Of a DNA stretch of 41,787 nucleotides, positions 9,810 to 18,643 are shown piece after piece (the first letter of the stretch is position 1; each line of letters opens with the position of its first letter). This DNA is from SG8-30 sp964406445. Lineage in GTDB: Bacteria > Pseudomonadota > Gammaproteobacteria > Steroidobacterales > Steroidobacteraceae. Below the pieces are notes generated by a model that searched no databases, was not told where the DNA came from, and saw only the letters and a program-made list of their open reading frames with translations. Position numbers and translations under genes: made by a program. Where the stretch lies: positions 1 through 41,787 of the forward strand of contig CAYORU010000032.1 of assembly GCA_964406445.1 (NCBI GenBank), in the 5' to 3' direction.

Positions 9810-11210
9810 ATGCCGATGCTGCCGCTGCTGGTCCTGCTCGTCGCCGCCTTTTGTGCCGGGGCCGCCGCCGCGTCGGACGCGCCGGCGGCCACGAACGCGC
9901 ACGAGCGGCTGGCCCGCGAGATCTACGCGGAACTGGTCGCGCTGCCGACGACCGCGCGCAGCGGCACCACCGCCGCGGCGGAGGCGCTCGCCGCGCGCTT
10001 TCGCGCGGCCGGCTTCGATGCCTCCGACGTCGTGCTGGCCGGCCCGAGCCCGGACAAGCAGAACCTCGTCGTGCGGCTGCGCGGACGGGCGCCGCGGCCC
10101 GCGGTCGGCTATCTCACCCACCTCGACGTGGTCGAGGCCTTGCCCGAGGCCTGGACGGTCCCGCCCTTCGAGCTGACGGAGCGCGACGGGTGGTTCTACG
10201 GTCGCGGCGCGCTCGACACCAAGAACAGCGCCGCGGTGCTCGCCGCGACGCTGCTGCGCCTGAAGCGCGAGGGCTTCGTGCCGGCGACCGACATCGTCGC
10301 GGCGTTCACGGCCGACGAGGAGAACGGCGGCCCGGAGAACGGCGTGTTCTGGATGCTCGGCCACCGCCGCGACCTGCTCGACGTCGGCTTCGTGGTGAAC
10401 CTGGACGGCAGCGGCATCATGCGCGAGAACGGCCAGGACGCGCGGCTGGGCATCGCGATCGCCGAGAAGATCTATGCGACCTACGCGCTCACGGTCGCGA
10501 GTCCCGGCGGCCACAGCTCGATGCCCGGCGACGACAACGCGATCTACCGCCTCGCCGCCGCGCTGACGCGCCTCGAGGCACACCGCTTCCCGCTCAGGCT
10601 CAACGACGGCAGCCGCGCGATGCTCGCGGAGGCGGCCAGCCGGGGCGGCGGCGCGCTCGGCGCCGACATCGACGCGATCCTCCAGGGCCGCGCGGACGAC
10701 GCGGCGATCGGGCGGGTTTCCGCGAACCCGTACCTCGACGCCGTCATGCGCACGACCTGCGTCGCGACCATGCTCCAGGCGGGCCACGCCGAGAACGCGC
10801 TGCCCATGCGCGCGAAGGCGACCGTGCAGTGCCGCATCGCTCCGGGGGAGGACGTCGCCAGCATGCCGGCCACCCTGGCGGACGTCGTCGCCGACCCGCG
10901 CGTAGCGGTCAGCGTGACATTCGCGCCTCTGCTGGCGCCCGCCTCGCCGCCCGAGCCGCGCGTGCTCGCCGCGGCCAGGCTCGCCGCCGGGCAGCTGTGG
11001 CCCGGCCTGCCGGTGATGCCGATGATGCGGATCTCCAACACCGACAGCTCGCTGCTGCGCTGGGGCGGCATTCCCGCCTACGACCTGAACGGCTTCGCGG
11101 TGGACGTCGAGGACAACCGCGCGCACGGCCGCGACGAGCGCCTGTCGGTCGAGGGCTTCTACGAGGGGCTCGAGTTCCAGTACCGCTTCATGAAGGCGCT
11201 TTCGGAGTAA
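9810..11210 (+). CDS. M20-family zinc metallopeptidase, exported
   Basis: A 466-aa M20/M25/M40-type peptidase or deacylase with a Sec signal peptide (residues 1 to about 21, MPMLPLLVLLVAAFCAGAAAA), so probably periplasmic. The metal-site pattern is clear: His104 with Asp106 (YLTHLDVV), bridging Asp136 in GRGALDTKN, and the catalytic/ligand acidic pair Glu170-Glu171 (ADEENGG). The dimerisation lid follows with GGHSSMPGDDN. GAGGGA lies about 8 nt before ATG 9810. The substrate is unknown; carboxypeptidase, dipeptidase and N-acyl amino acid hydrolase are all possible. It reads against its neighbours and sits between parB and atpI, so it looks inserted into an ancestral leftward block. Confidence 0.88.
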   Translation: MPMLPLLVLLVAAFCAGAAAASDAPAATNAHERLAREIYAELVALPTTARSGTTAAAEALAARFRAAGFDASDVVLAGPSPDKQNLVVRLRGRAPRPAVGYLTHLDVVEALPEAWTVPPFELTERDGWFYGRGALDTKNSAAVLAATLLRLKREGFVPATDIVAAFTADEENGGPENGVFWMLGHRRDLLDVGFVVNLDGSGIMRENGQDARLGIAIAEKIYATYALTVASPGGHSSMPGDDNAIYRLAAALTRLEAHRFPLRLNDGSRAMLAEAASRGGGALGADIDAILQGRADDAAIGRVSANPYLDAVMRTTCVATMLQAGHAENALPMRAKATVQCRIAPGEDVASMPATLADVVADPRVAVSVTFAPLLAPASPPEPRVLAAARLAAGQLWPGLPVMPMMRISNTDSSLLRWGGIPAYDLNGFAVDVEDNRAHGRDERLSVEGFYEGLEFQYRFMKALSE

Positions 11211-11226
11211 CGCCAGGCCGGTTGCG

Positions 11227-11309
11227 GCACGGGCCTCCGGGCGGCTGGCGCTGCGCTCGCTCCGGGACCGGAGTCGCCGCGCAGCGCCAGCCCGCCCTGC
11301 GGCCCGTGC
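11227..11309. repeat. Long imperfect inverted repeat after the peptidase gene
   Basis: The arms 11227-11256 and 11279-11309 pair as GCACGGGC/GCCCGTGC, then GGGCGG/CCGCCC and CTGGCGCTGCGC/GCGCAGCGCCAG, with one small internal mismatch block and a single bulge. Nearly all of the 30-nt arms pair. There is no T-tract on either strand. Confidence 0.8.
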
Positions 11310-11352
11310 ATTGCCCGAATCGGGCGCTCAGCGAAACGGCCGCGTACCGTCC

Positions 11353-11404
11353 GGGGGCGGCCTTCGTCCCGACTCCGATCCCGGAGTGGACGAAGGCCGC
11401 CCCC
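11353..11404. repeat. 17-bp perfect inverted repeat between convergent genes
   Basis: The arms 11353-11369 and 11388-11404 are perfect 17-bp reverse complements (GGGGGCGGCCTTCGTCC and its complement). The 18-nt centre contains a further ACTCC/GGAGT pairing. It lies in the 234-bp gap between the convergent peptidase and parB genes. It lacks a T-tract, so it is either a factor-assisted bidirectional terminator or a palindromic repeat element. Confidence 0.82.
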
Positions 11405-11444
11405 GGCTTCGCGGCCGCCGTTCGTCTGCGCGCGAGGCGGTTCC

Positions 11445-12356
11445 CTACTGGATGTGGGAGAGGATCCCGTCCAGCTCGTCGAGGCTGTGGTAGCTGATCA
11501 CCAGCCGGCCCTTGCCGCTCGCGGCGTGCTTGAGCTCGACCTTCGCGCCGAGCTTGTCGGCGAGCTGGCCCTCGAGGCGCGCGATGTCCGGGTCGCGGCG
11601 CGCCGCCTCGCCCGCGCCGCCCTGGTCGTCCTTCTTCGCGAGCAGGCGCCGCACCAGCGCCTCCGTCTCGCGGACCGAGAGTCCTTTCTTGCCGACCAGC
11701 GCGCCGACCTCCGCCTGCTGGCGACGGCTCTCGAGCCCGAGCAGCGCGCGCGCGTGCCCCATCTCGAGCGTCCGCTGCTCGACCAGCGACTTCACCTCGT
11801 CGGGGAGGTCGAGCAGGCGCAGCAGGTTGCTGACCGCGGCGCGCGAGCGGCCGACCGCCTCCGCCGCCTGCTGGTGCGTCAGCTCGAATTCGCTGATGAG
11901 GCGGTCGAGCGCGCGCGCCTCCTCGAGCGGGTTGAGGTTCTCGCGCTGGATGTTCTCGATGAGCGACATCGCCACCGCGGCCTCGTCCGGGACGCGGCGG
12001 ACGACCGCCGGCACGTCGGCGAGTCCGGCCATCTGCGCAGCACGCCAGCGCCGCTCGCCCGCGATGATCTCGTAGCGTTGCGACTGGCCGGCCGCCGGCG
12101 CGCCGAGCGGACGCACCACGATCGGCTGCACCACGCCCTGCGCCTTGATCGAGTCGGCGAGTTCGGCGAGCGACTCAGGCCTCATGTCGAGCCGCGGCTG
12201 GTACTTGCCGCGCTCGAGCAGGTCGACCGGGATGCGCGCGAGTTCCTCGTCGCACGGCACGGCGGGCGCCGCGGACGGTGCGGCGGCGGGACGCGGCTGG
12301 GCCTGTCCGAGCAGCGCCTCGAGGCCGCGCCCCAAGCCCCGTTTCTTGTCGGCCAT
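11445..12356 (-). CDS. parB: Chromosome partitioning protein ParB (Spo0J)
   Basis: A 303-aa ParB CTPase clamp that loads at parS sites and spreads on DNA near the origin. A basic N-terminal tail (KKRGLGRGLEALLG) that would contact ParA precedes the nuclease-fold domain with the CTP motif GERRWRA at 100-106 and ENIQREN at 134-140. The helix-turn-helix for parS is around 159-182 (LTHQQAAEAVGRSRAAVSNL). A linker and a C-terminal dimerisation domain follow. It is oriented with parA but separated from it by about 6.9 kb of export and signalling genes. I found no parS-like sequence in the window. Confidence 0.95.
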   Translation of the reverse strand: MADKKRGLGRGLEALLGQAQPRPAAAPSAAPAVPCDEELARIPVDLLERGKYQPRLDMRPESLAELADSIKAQGVVQPIVVRPLGAPAAGQSQRYEIIAGERRWRAAQMAGLADVPAVVRRVPDEAAVAMSLIENIQRENLNPLEEARALDRLISEFELTHQQAAEAVGRSRAAVSNLLRLLDLPDEVKSLVEQRTLEMGHARALLGLESRRQQAEVGALVGKKGLSVRETEALVRRLLAKKDDQGGAGEAARRDPDIARLEGQLADKLGAKVELKHAASGKGRLVISYHSLDELDGILSHIQ

Positions 12357-12432
12357 CGAGAGAATCCCCAGCTGCCCGCCCGTCGCCGGCGCGGGCCCGG
12401 TCGGGGAGTGTAGCCGCGCGCGCGGCGAAAAA

Positions 12433-13791
12433 TCACCCGGGAATGACGAGCCTCGCCCGGCAGCCGCTGCGGTCGCCGCGGTTGGCCAGCGACAGCGTCC
12501 CGCCGTGGCCCTCCGCGACCTGCCGCGCCAGCACCAGGCCGATGCCGCTGCCGCCCGGCTTGGTGGTGAAGAACGGCACGAACAGGTTGTCCGGGTTCGC
12601 GACGCCGGTGCCGGCGTCGAGCACCTCGAACACGAGCTGGTCCCGCTCGCGGCTCGCCGACAGGCGCACCGGCGCCTCGTCGTCCGGCGTCGCCTCGACC
12701 GCGTTGCGGACCAGGTTGATCAGCGCCTGCTCCAGCTGGTCAGGGTCCGCGACGACGACGAGCCCCGCCGCCGCCTCGAGCCGCACGCGTCCCGGCGGCT
12801 GCACCGCCGCGACGCGCTCGAGCAGCGCGGTCACGTCGCAGTCCACGCGCCGCGGCTGCGGCAGACGGGCAAGCTCGCTGTAGCGGGACAGGAAGCGACG
12901 CAGCGCCTCCGAACGTTCCGCCACGAGCGACAGCGCGTGGGCGAGGTCCTCGCGCTCATCCGTGGCCAGCGGCCCCGCGGCCAGCGCGTCGCGCGCAGTC
13001 TCGATGACCGACTTGATCGGCGCCAGCGAGTTGTTGAGCTCGTGCCAGATGACGCGGATGAGCCGCCGCCAGGCGCGCCGCTCCTCCTCGCGAAGCGCCG
13101 CGGAGAGGTCGGTCACGACCAGCAGCCGGTAGGGCTCGCCACCCTCGCGAAAGGCCGCGCGCTGCACCTGCCAGCGTCCCGTCCGGGCCGGGAACTCGTG
13201 CGGCTCGATGGTGCAGTCCGGGCCGTCCAGCAGCGGCGCGAGGCCCGCCTCGGCCGCGTCGAGCCCGAGCAGCGCCCGCGGCTCGCGGCCCAGCAGCGTC
13301 CCGGCCGCCGGGTTGGCGAGGCGGATCCGGTCGGCGCCGTCGACGGCGAGCACCGCGACCTCGACGGCGGCCAGGACTCGGTCGAGCAGGGCGGTGGCTT
13401 CGATCGCGGCGAAACGCTGGCCGCGCAGGGTCTCGCCCAGCCGGTTGGCCTCGATCACCACGTCGCCCATCGCGTCGCCGCGGCGCGGATGCCGGCCGCG
13501 CATGGAGAAGTCGCCGGCGGCCAGCGACTCGAGCAGGTTGGCGAGCGAGCGCAGCGGCTCGACCGTCGCGCGCATCAGGGCGACGGCGCAGCCCGCCCAG
13601 CTGCCGAGCAGCACGAGCGCCACGAGCAGCCGCAGCGAAGCCGGCCAGTCGAGGCGGGCGAGCGCCAGCAGCGCGAAGGCGAGGGCCGGCAGGCCGCCGC
13701 CCAGCGCGAGCAGCAGCGCGCGCCTCTGGAAAGGCAGCTGCCGCGCCGCGCGGCGCGGCGGCCTGACGGGAGCCCGGACCGGCGCATCCAT
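12433..13791 (-). CDS. NtrY-like membrane sensor histidine kinase
   Basis: A 452-aa kinase. Two membrane helices near residues 25-45 and 53-73 have almost no periplasmic loop. A HAMP-like segment follows (about 74-100), then a PAS-like domain (about 135-230) and the transmitter. The phosphoacceptor is His250 in VIWHELNNSLAPIKS, the HELNNSLAP form typical of NtrY-type kinases. The N box LINLVRNAVEA, G1 VLDAGTGV, F box LFVPFFTTK and G2 GSGIGL are intact. It lies 40 bp after the response-regulator gene and is the last gene of the module. The near-absence of a periplasmic domain suggests it senses within the membrane or through the ABC permease. Confidence 0.93.
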   Translation of the reverse strand: MDAPVRAPVRPPRRAARQLPFQRRALLLALGGGLPALAFALLALARLDWPASLRLLVALVLLGSWAGCAVALMRATVEPLRSLANLLESLAAGDFSMRGRHPRRGDAMGDVVIEANRLGETLRGQRFAAIEATALLDRVLAAVEVAVLAVDGADRIRLANPAAGTLLGREPRALLGLDAAEAGLAPLLDGPDCTIEPHEFPARTGRWQVQRAAFREGGEPYRLLVVTDLSAALREEERRAWRRLIRVIWHELNNSLAPIKSVIETARDALAAGPLATDEREDLAHALSLVAERSEALRRFLSRYSELARLPQPRRVDCDVTALLERVAAVQPPGRVRLEAAAGLVVVADPDQLEQALINLVRNAVEATPDDEAPVRLSASRERDQLVFEVLDAGTGVANPDNLFVPFFTTKPGGSGIGLVLARQVAEGHGGTLSLANRGDRSGCRARLVIPG

Positions 13792-13831
13792 GGGCCGAGT
13801 GTGCGCGCGGCCGGGCTGCGCGGAAAGCCGC

Positions 13832-15196
13832 TCAGTCCGCGTCGGCGCGCAGGCCGAGCTTCTCGAGCCGGCGGTACATCGCGCTGCGCGACAGCCCGAG
13901 CGCTTCCGCCGCCTCGAGGACGTTCCCGTCGTGGCGCTGCAGGGCCGCGCGGATCAGGGCGCGCTCGGCGTCCTCCAGGCTCATGTCCTCCAGCCGCGGC
14001 GGCGCGCTGCGGCCGGGCGAGAGGCGCAGGTCCGCGGCCGTGATCTCGGCGCCGGAGGCGAGCAGCACGCTGCGCTCCACGACGCTGTTCAGCTCGCGGA
14101 CGTTGCCCGGCCACGGGTAGCGCAGCAGCGCATCAGCGGCCGCGGCGTCGAAGCCTGCGAGCTCTCGGCCGTAGCGCTTCGCGCGGGCGGCGAGCGCCGC
14201 GCCGGCGAGCGGCAGGATGTCCTCCACCCGCTCACGCAGCGGCGGCATGCGGATCTCGATGGTGTTGATCCGGAACAGCAGGTCCTCGCGAAAGCGGCCG
14301 GCGGCGACCAGCGCAGGCAGGTCGGCGTTGGTCGCGCTGACGATGCGCACGTCCGCGCGCTGGGTCCGCGACGCCCCGACGCGCTCGAACTCGCCGGTCT
14401 CGAGCGCCCGCAGCAGCCGCGCCTGTTGCGCGGGCGGCACGTTGCCGATCTCGTCCAGGAACAGCGTGCCGCCGTCGGCGACCTCGAGCCGCCCGGCACG
14501 GTCCGCGCGCGCGTCGGTGTAGGCCCCCTTCACGTGGCCGAACAGCTCGCTCTCGAACACGCCCTCGGCGAGCCCGCCGATGTTGACGCCGATGAACGGC
14601 CCGGCCGCGCGGTCCGACCACTCGTGCACCAGCCGCGCGAGCGCGCTCTTGCCCGTGCCGGGCTCGCCGGTGATCAGCACGGCGGCCGTCGACGGCGCGA
14701 CCTGGCGGGCGAGACGGACCACCTCGGTCATCGCCGGCGCGCCGGCGATGAAGTCGCCGCCGCGCTCGCGCAGCAGCGCGTTCTCGTTCGCGAGCCGCTC
14801 GCCCGCGCGCCGCGCCCGGGCGAGCTCCACCTGGTTGCGCAGCAGGCTGAGGAGGCGCTGGTTGTCCCAGGGCTTCTCGATGAAGTCCTGCGCGCCGCGG
14901 CGCATGGCCGCCACCGCCACGTCGACCGACGCCCACGCGGTCATCACGACGACCGGCAGGGCCGGCTCGCGCTGGCGCAGGCGGTCGAGCAGGTCGAGGC
15001 CCTCCTCGCCGGAGGTCGTGTCGCGCGCGTAATTGAGGTCGATCAAGGCCACGTCCACGGACTCGCGCGCGACCACGTCGAGCACGCCGGCCGGCGAGGT
15101 CGCGCTCGCCACGTCGAAGCCCTCGCGCTTGAGCAGCAGGCGCAGCGCGGCGAGGATGTCGGCCTGGTCGTCGGCGATCAGGATGCGCGGCTGCAT
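13832..15196 (-). CDS. NtrC-family sigma-54-dependent response regulator
   Basis: A 454-aa regulator with three domains. The receiver (residues 1-120) has acceptor Asp53 (ALIDLNYARD) and Lys108. The AAA+ activator domain (about 148-380) has Walker A GEPGTGKS at 177-184, Walker B GGTLFLDEIG and the arginine-finger region (ATNADLPALVAAGRFREDLLFRI area). A Fis-type HTH forms the last 45 residues (GNVLEAAEALGLSRSAMYRRL). The sigma-54 contact loop reads GAYTDA (224-229) instead of GAFTGA; the aromatic and threonine are kept. It lies 22 bp after the permease gene. It probably activates the sigma-54-type promoter at 19037-19051 ahead of its own operon. Confidence 0.94.
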   Translation of the reverse strand: MQPRILIADDQADILAALRLLLKREGFDVASATSPAGVLDVVARESVDVALIDLNYARDTTSGEEGLDLLDRLRQREPALPVVVMTAWASVDVAVAAMRRGAQDFIEKPWDNQRLLSLLRNQVELARARRAGERLANENALLRERGGDFIAGAPAMTEVVRLARQVAPSTAAVLITGEPGTGKSALARLVHEWSDRAAGPFIGVNIGGLAEGVFESELFGHVKGAYTDARADRAGRLEVADGGTLFLDEIGNVPPAQQARLLRALETGEFERVGASRTQRADVRIVSATNADLPALVAAGRFREDLLFRINTIEIRMPPLRERVEDILPLAGAALAARAKRYGRELAGFDAAAADALLRYPWPGNVRELNSVVERSVLLASGAEITAADLRLSPGRSAPPRLEDMSLEDAERALIRAALQRHDGNVLEAAEALGLSRSAMYRRLEKLGLRADAD

Positions 15197-15218
15197 GGGC
15201 CTGGATCCTCGCCCGGCC

Positions 15219-17669
15219 TCAGTCCTGGCGCAACGCCGCCGCGGGGTCGATCCGCAGCGAGAGCAGGGTCGGGCGGGCGATCGCGGCCGCCGCGGTCGCG
15301 AGCATCACCCCCAGCACCCCGATGTACACCCAGGCGCTGCCGGGGCTGAGCCAGATCAGCAGCCGTTCGAGCACGCGCTCGAGCACGGGAACGGCCGCGA
15401 GGCCCAGCGCCAGGCCGAGGACGACCTGCGTGCCGCTGGTGCGCAGCATCAGCAGCAGCACCTTGCCGTCGCTCGCGCCGAGCGCGCGGCGCAGGCCGAT
15501 CTCGCGGTTCCGCTGCGCGACGTGGAAGCTGAGCACGCCGTACAGGCCGGTCGCCGCCAGCACCAGCGCGACGACGCCGAACACCGCGGACATCCCGCCG
15601 ATGACGCGGAAGCCGGAGGTTCGCAGCGCCAGGGCCTCGTCCAGGGTGCGCACCCAGTACAGCGCGAGCTCAGGATCGGCCCGCTCGATCGCGCGCTGCA
15701 TCGCCGCAGCGAGCCCGGCCGGGCCGGCGTCGCCCCGGGCCAGGACGCTGACGAAGTTCTGCGGGGCCTGGGCGAGCGGCAGGTAGACGAAGGGCTCCGG
15801 CCGCCCGCGCTCGACGTCCTGGATGTGGTCGGGCACGACGCCCACGACCGTGCGCCAGGTGTCGCCGGGCAGCTCGGAGCGGAGACGCCGGCCCAGCGGC
15901 GACTTGCCGGGCCAGGCGAGCCGGGCCAGCGACTCGTTGATGACGACGACCGGCTCCCCGTCCGCCGTGTCCGTGTCCTCGAGCAGGCGGCCGGCGAGCG
16001 GGCGGACCCGCAGCGTCTCGAACGCGGAGGGGCTGAGGCTCATGCCGCCGGCGCGCGGCATGCTCTCCCGGCCCGCATACTCGACGCCTTCCACGGCGAA
16101 CGCGGCGAGCTTCACTTCGTGGCCGGGCAGCGCCATCACGAGGCCCGCCGACGCCACGCCCGGCTCCCGGGAGAGCTCCTCGAGATAGCGCTGGTGGAAG
16201 TCGCGCAGCCGGCGCTCGGCGCGAGCCTTGGCGTCGACATCCGTAACCAGGCCATCCACCGGGATGCCGACCCGCGCGGTCATCAGCTCGCTGGTGTCGA
16301 TCCCGAGGTCGGCGTGCGTGACGAGCAGCACCGTGCGGACCATGAGCGCCGCGCCGCCGAGCACCGCCGCGGCCAGCGCCACTTCCGCCACGACCAGCGA
16401 CCAGGCCAGGCGACCGACGGCGCGACCGGTGCCGGTGCGGCCGCCGTCGCGGAGCACCGCGTCGAGCGCCGGCCGCGTCGCCCGGAGCGCCGCCGGCAGC
16501 CCGGCGAGCAGCGCGGCGACGAGCGCGGCGCCCGCCGCGGCGGCGACCACCGGCAGGTTGATCCTGAGGTCGATCCAGGGCGGCGCATCCTCGACCATGC
16601 GCGGCATGAGGTAGGCCAGCGCGTCGAGCCCGAGCGCGGCGATCAGCAGCCCGAGAGACGCCGCGGTCAGACTGATCAAGAGGCTCTCGGCCACCACGTG
16701 CAGGACGAGCCGCGCGCGCGTGGCGCCGAGGGCGGCGCGGACGCCGCTCTCGCGCATGCGCCAGGCCGCGCGGGACAGGATCAGGTTGGAGACGTTGGCA
16801 CAGGCGATCAGCAGGATCAGCCCGACCGCGGCGAGCAGCCACAGGAGCAGGCTCTGGCCGGTCTCGCCCACCCAGCGCCCGCCGACCCAGAGCAGCTCGT
16901 AGGCGCGGTAGGCATAGGGCAGCGCGGCTTCGCGCGATGGCCGGGCCGCCAGGGGCAGGAGCGCCTGCTGGGCCTCGTCGGCGGTCACTCCAGGGGCCAG
17001 CCGCACGGCCACCATGATGCTCATGAGGCTCGTTTCGGCTGGCCCGCCGGCCGGGTCGGCGTGCGCCGGCAGCCAGAGCGACTGGGCGACGGGGAAGACG
17101 AAGTTCTCGGGCATCACGCCGACGATCCGCGCGTCGGCGCCGTTGACGCGGATGGTCCGGCCGAGCACGCCGGGATCGCCGTCGAAGCGTTCCTGCCAGA
17201 GCCTGTGCCCGAGCACCACGACCGGCGGCGCACCCGGCGCCTCGTCGGCGGGGACGATGACCCGGCCGAGCGCCGGCGGCACGCCGGCCACGTCGAACAC
17301 GCCCGCGGTGACGAAACCACCGTCGTAGCGGGCCGCGGGCCCGTCGCCGGTGACGTAGACGGTTCCGTTGTAGACCGAGCCCATGGCCGCGAACGGCCCC
17401 TCGACGGCGGCGAGCGCCCGATAGTCGCCCTGGGCGACCCCGGCCGTCAGGCGGCCGGTCTCGGCGCTGCGGCCGTGGATGAAGTAGATCCGCTCCGCGT
17501 CGGGATACGGCGGCGCGCGCAGCAGGAGGGCCTCGACCACGCCGAACATGAAGACGATCGCGCCGATGCCGAGCGACAGCACCGCGACGGCGAGCGCCGC
17601 GAAGCCCGGCGAGCGCGCCAGGCCCCGGGCGGCGGCGGCGAACTCGTCCGCGACGATGCGCGCGAGCAT
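15219..17669 (-). CDS. MacB/FtsX-type ABC permease, two-module (ADOP-like)
   Basis: An 816-aa inner-membrane permease made of two tandem MacB_PCD-FtsX modules. A first helix lies at about 21-43, followed by a large periplasmic domain, then three helices (about 275-395) ending at a second helix/periplasmic-domain unit (from about 430), and the last three helices at the C-terminus. This is the duplicated layout of ADOP permeases, about twice the size of MacB, so one chain may supply both transport halves. The start at 17669 (MLARIVADEF) lies 2 bp after the ATPase stop. The module probably works mechanically on a periplasmic substrate; that substrate is unknown. Confidence 0.9.
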   Translation of the reverse strand: MLARIVADEFAAAARGLARSPGFAALAVAVLSLGIGAIVFMFGVVEALLLRAPPYPDAERIYFIHGRSAETGRLTAGVAQGDYRALAAVEGPFAAMGSVYNGTVYVTGDGPAARYDGGFVTAGVFDVAGVPPALGRVIVPADEAPGAPPVVVLGHRLWQERFDGDPGVLGRTIRVNGADARIVGVMPENFVFPVAQSLWLPAHADPAGGPAETSLMSIMVAVRLAPGVTADEAQQALLPLAARPSREAALPYAYRAYELLWVGGRWVGETGQSLLLWLLAAVGLILLIACANVSNLILSRAAWRMRESGVRAALGATRARLVLHVVAESLLISLTAASLGLLIAALGLDALAYLMPRMVEDAPPWIDLRINLPVVAAAAGAALVAALLAGLPAALRATRPALDAVLRDGGRTGTGRAVGRLAWSLVVAEVALAAAVLGGAALMVRTVLLVTHADLGIDTSELMTARVGIPVDGLVTDVDAKARAERRLRDFHQRYLEELSREPGVASAGLVMALPGHEVKLAAFAVEGVEYAGRESMPRAGGMSLSPSAFETLRVRPLAGRLLEDTDTADGEPVVVINESLARLAWPGKSPLGRRLRSELPGDTWRTVVGVVPDHIQDVERGRPEPFVYLPLAQAPQNFVSVLARGDAGPAGLAAAMQRAIERADPELALYWVRTLDEALALRTSGFRVIGGMSAVFGVVALVLAATGLYGVLSFHVAQRNREIGLRRALGASDGKVLLLMLRTSGTQVVLGLALGLAAVPVLERVLERLLIWLSPGSAWVYIGVLGVMLATAAAAIARPTLLSLRIDPAAALRQD

Positions 17670-17671
17670 GG

Positions 17672-18397
17672 TCAGCGCGCCGCCGTGCGCCGCGCGGCGA
17701 GGTCGACCACGCCGTCCTCGTCGACGATGCGGCCGTCGAAGAGCTGGACCTGGCGTTCGGCGCAACAGGCGTAGCGCGGATCGTGGGTGACCATGCACAG
17801 CGTCGCGCCGTCGCGGTGCAGCTCGCGCAGCAGGGCCATCACCGTCTCGCCGTTTTTCGAGTCGAGGTTGCCGGTCGGTTCGTCCGCGAGGAGGATGTCC
17901 GGCTTGCCGGCGAGGGCGCGGGCGACCGCGACGCGCTGCTGCTGGCCGCCCGACAGCTGCGCCGGATAGTGGTTGACGCGGTGGGCCATGCCGACGCGCT
18001 CCAGCGCCCCGAGCGCCGCGGCGCGGCGCGCGGCGGCGTCCATGTTGCGGCGATAGGTCAGCGGCAACAGGACGTTGTCCAGCACCGTCAGCTCGCCGAT
18101 CAGGTTGAAGGCCTGGAAGATGAAGCCGATGCGCTCGTTGCGCAGCTGCGCGCGGGCCGACGGCGTGAGCGTCGACACGTCGCGGCCCTTGAGGAAATAG
18201 CGGCCCTCGGTGGGCGCGTCCAGCAGCCCGAGGACGGCGAGCAGCGTCGACTTGCCGCAGCCGGAGGGGCCGGAGATCGAGATGAACTCGCCCTCGCCCA
18301 CCTCGAGGTGTACGCGGTCGAGCGCGTGAGTCTCGAGTTCGTCGGCGTAGAACACCTTGGTCACGCCCTCGAGCCTGATCAGGGGCATCTCATTCAT
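17672..18397 (-). CDS. MacB/LolD-type ABC transporter ATPase
   Basis: A 241-aa ATPase of the MacB/LolD group. Walker A is GPSGCGKST (about 43-51), the Q-loop region is GFIFQAFNLI, the signature is LSGGQQQRVAVARAL, Walker B/D-loop is DILLADEPTGNLDS and the switch His is in VTHD. The characteristic insertion ahead of the signature that these mechanotransmission ATPases share is present. It is adjacent to and presumably partners the 816-aa permease. The gap to the preceding small ORF is 6 bp. Confidence 0.95.
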   Translation of the reverse strand: MNEMPLIRLEGVTKVFYADELETHALDRVHLEVGEGEFISISGPSGCGKSTLLAVLGLLDAPTEGRYFLKGRDVSTLTPSARAQLRNERIGFIFQAFNLIGELTVLDNVLLPLTYRRNMDAAARRAAALGALERVGMAHRVNHYPAQLSGGQQQRVAVARALAGKPDILLADEPTGNLDSKNGETVMALLRELHRDGATLCMVTHDPRYACCAERQVQLFDGRIVDEDGVVDLAARRTAAR

Positions 18398-18403
18398 GCG
18401 CGT

Positions 18404-18622
18404 TCACCCGGTGGAGCTGCCGCGGAGCGGCATTATCGCCGCTGCGCCGGCGGCGAGGGCACAGCCGACCCGCGACACGCTGTCGGCCACCGCCGCGAGC
18501 GGGCTCGCGAACACGACCCGCCCGGCCGTCGAGTGCGGGCCGCCGGCGAGCAGCAGCCCGGCCAGGACGGCGCCGAGGGCGTGCAGCCACTGCCGGTCGC
18601 CGAAGCGCGCTGGCGGGCGCAT
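18404..18622 (-). CDS. Tiny hydrophobic protein, unknown
   Basis: A possible 72-aa protein, not recognised. It has two hydrophobic stretches (about 13-27 and 40-65, the second alanine/glycine-rich) and could span the membrane twice. It fits the operon spacing: 21 bp after the small exported protein gene and 6 bp before the ATPase gene. The ribosome site is weak (GGCGAC directly before the ATG), and in DNA this GC-rich an open frame of this size may be chance. Its hydrophobicity and tight fit are the only support. Confidence 0.45.
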   Translation of the reverse strand: MRPPARFGDRQWLHALGAVLAGLLLAGGPHSTAGRVVFASPLAAVADSVSRVGCALAAGAAAIMPLRGSSTG

Positions 18623-18643
18623 GTCGCCGGGGCCCCGCGGGCC

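Noticed and set aside
12360..12432. Terminator between the kinase gene and parB
   Set aside because: A GC palindrome is present, but the T-run precedes it on the minus strand, so it does not fit an intrinsic terminator.
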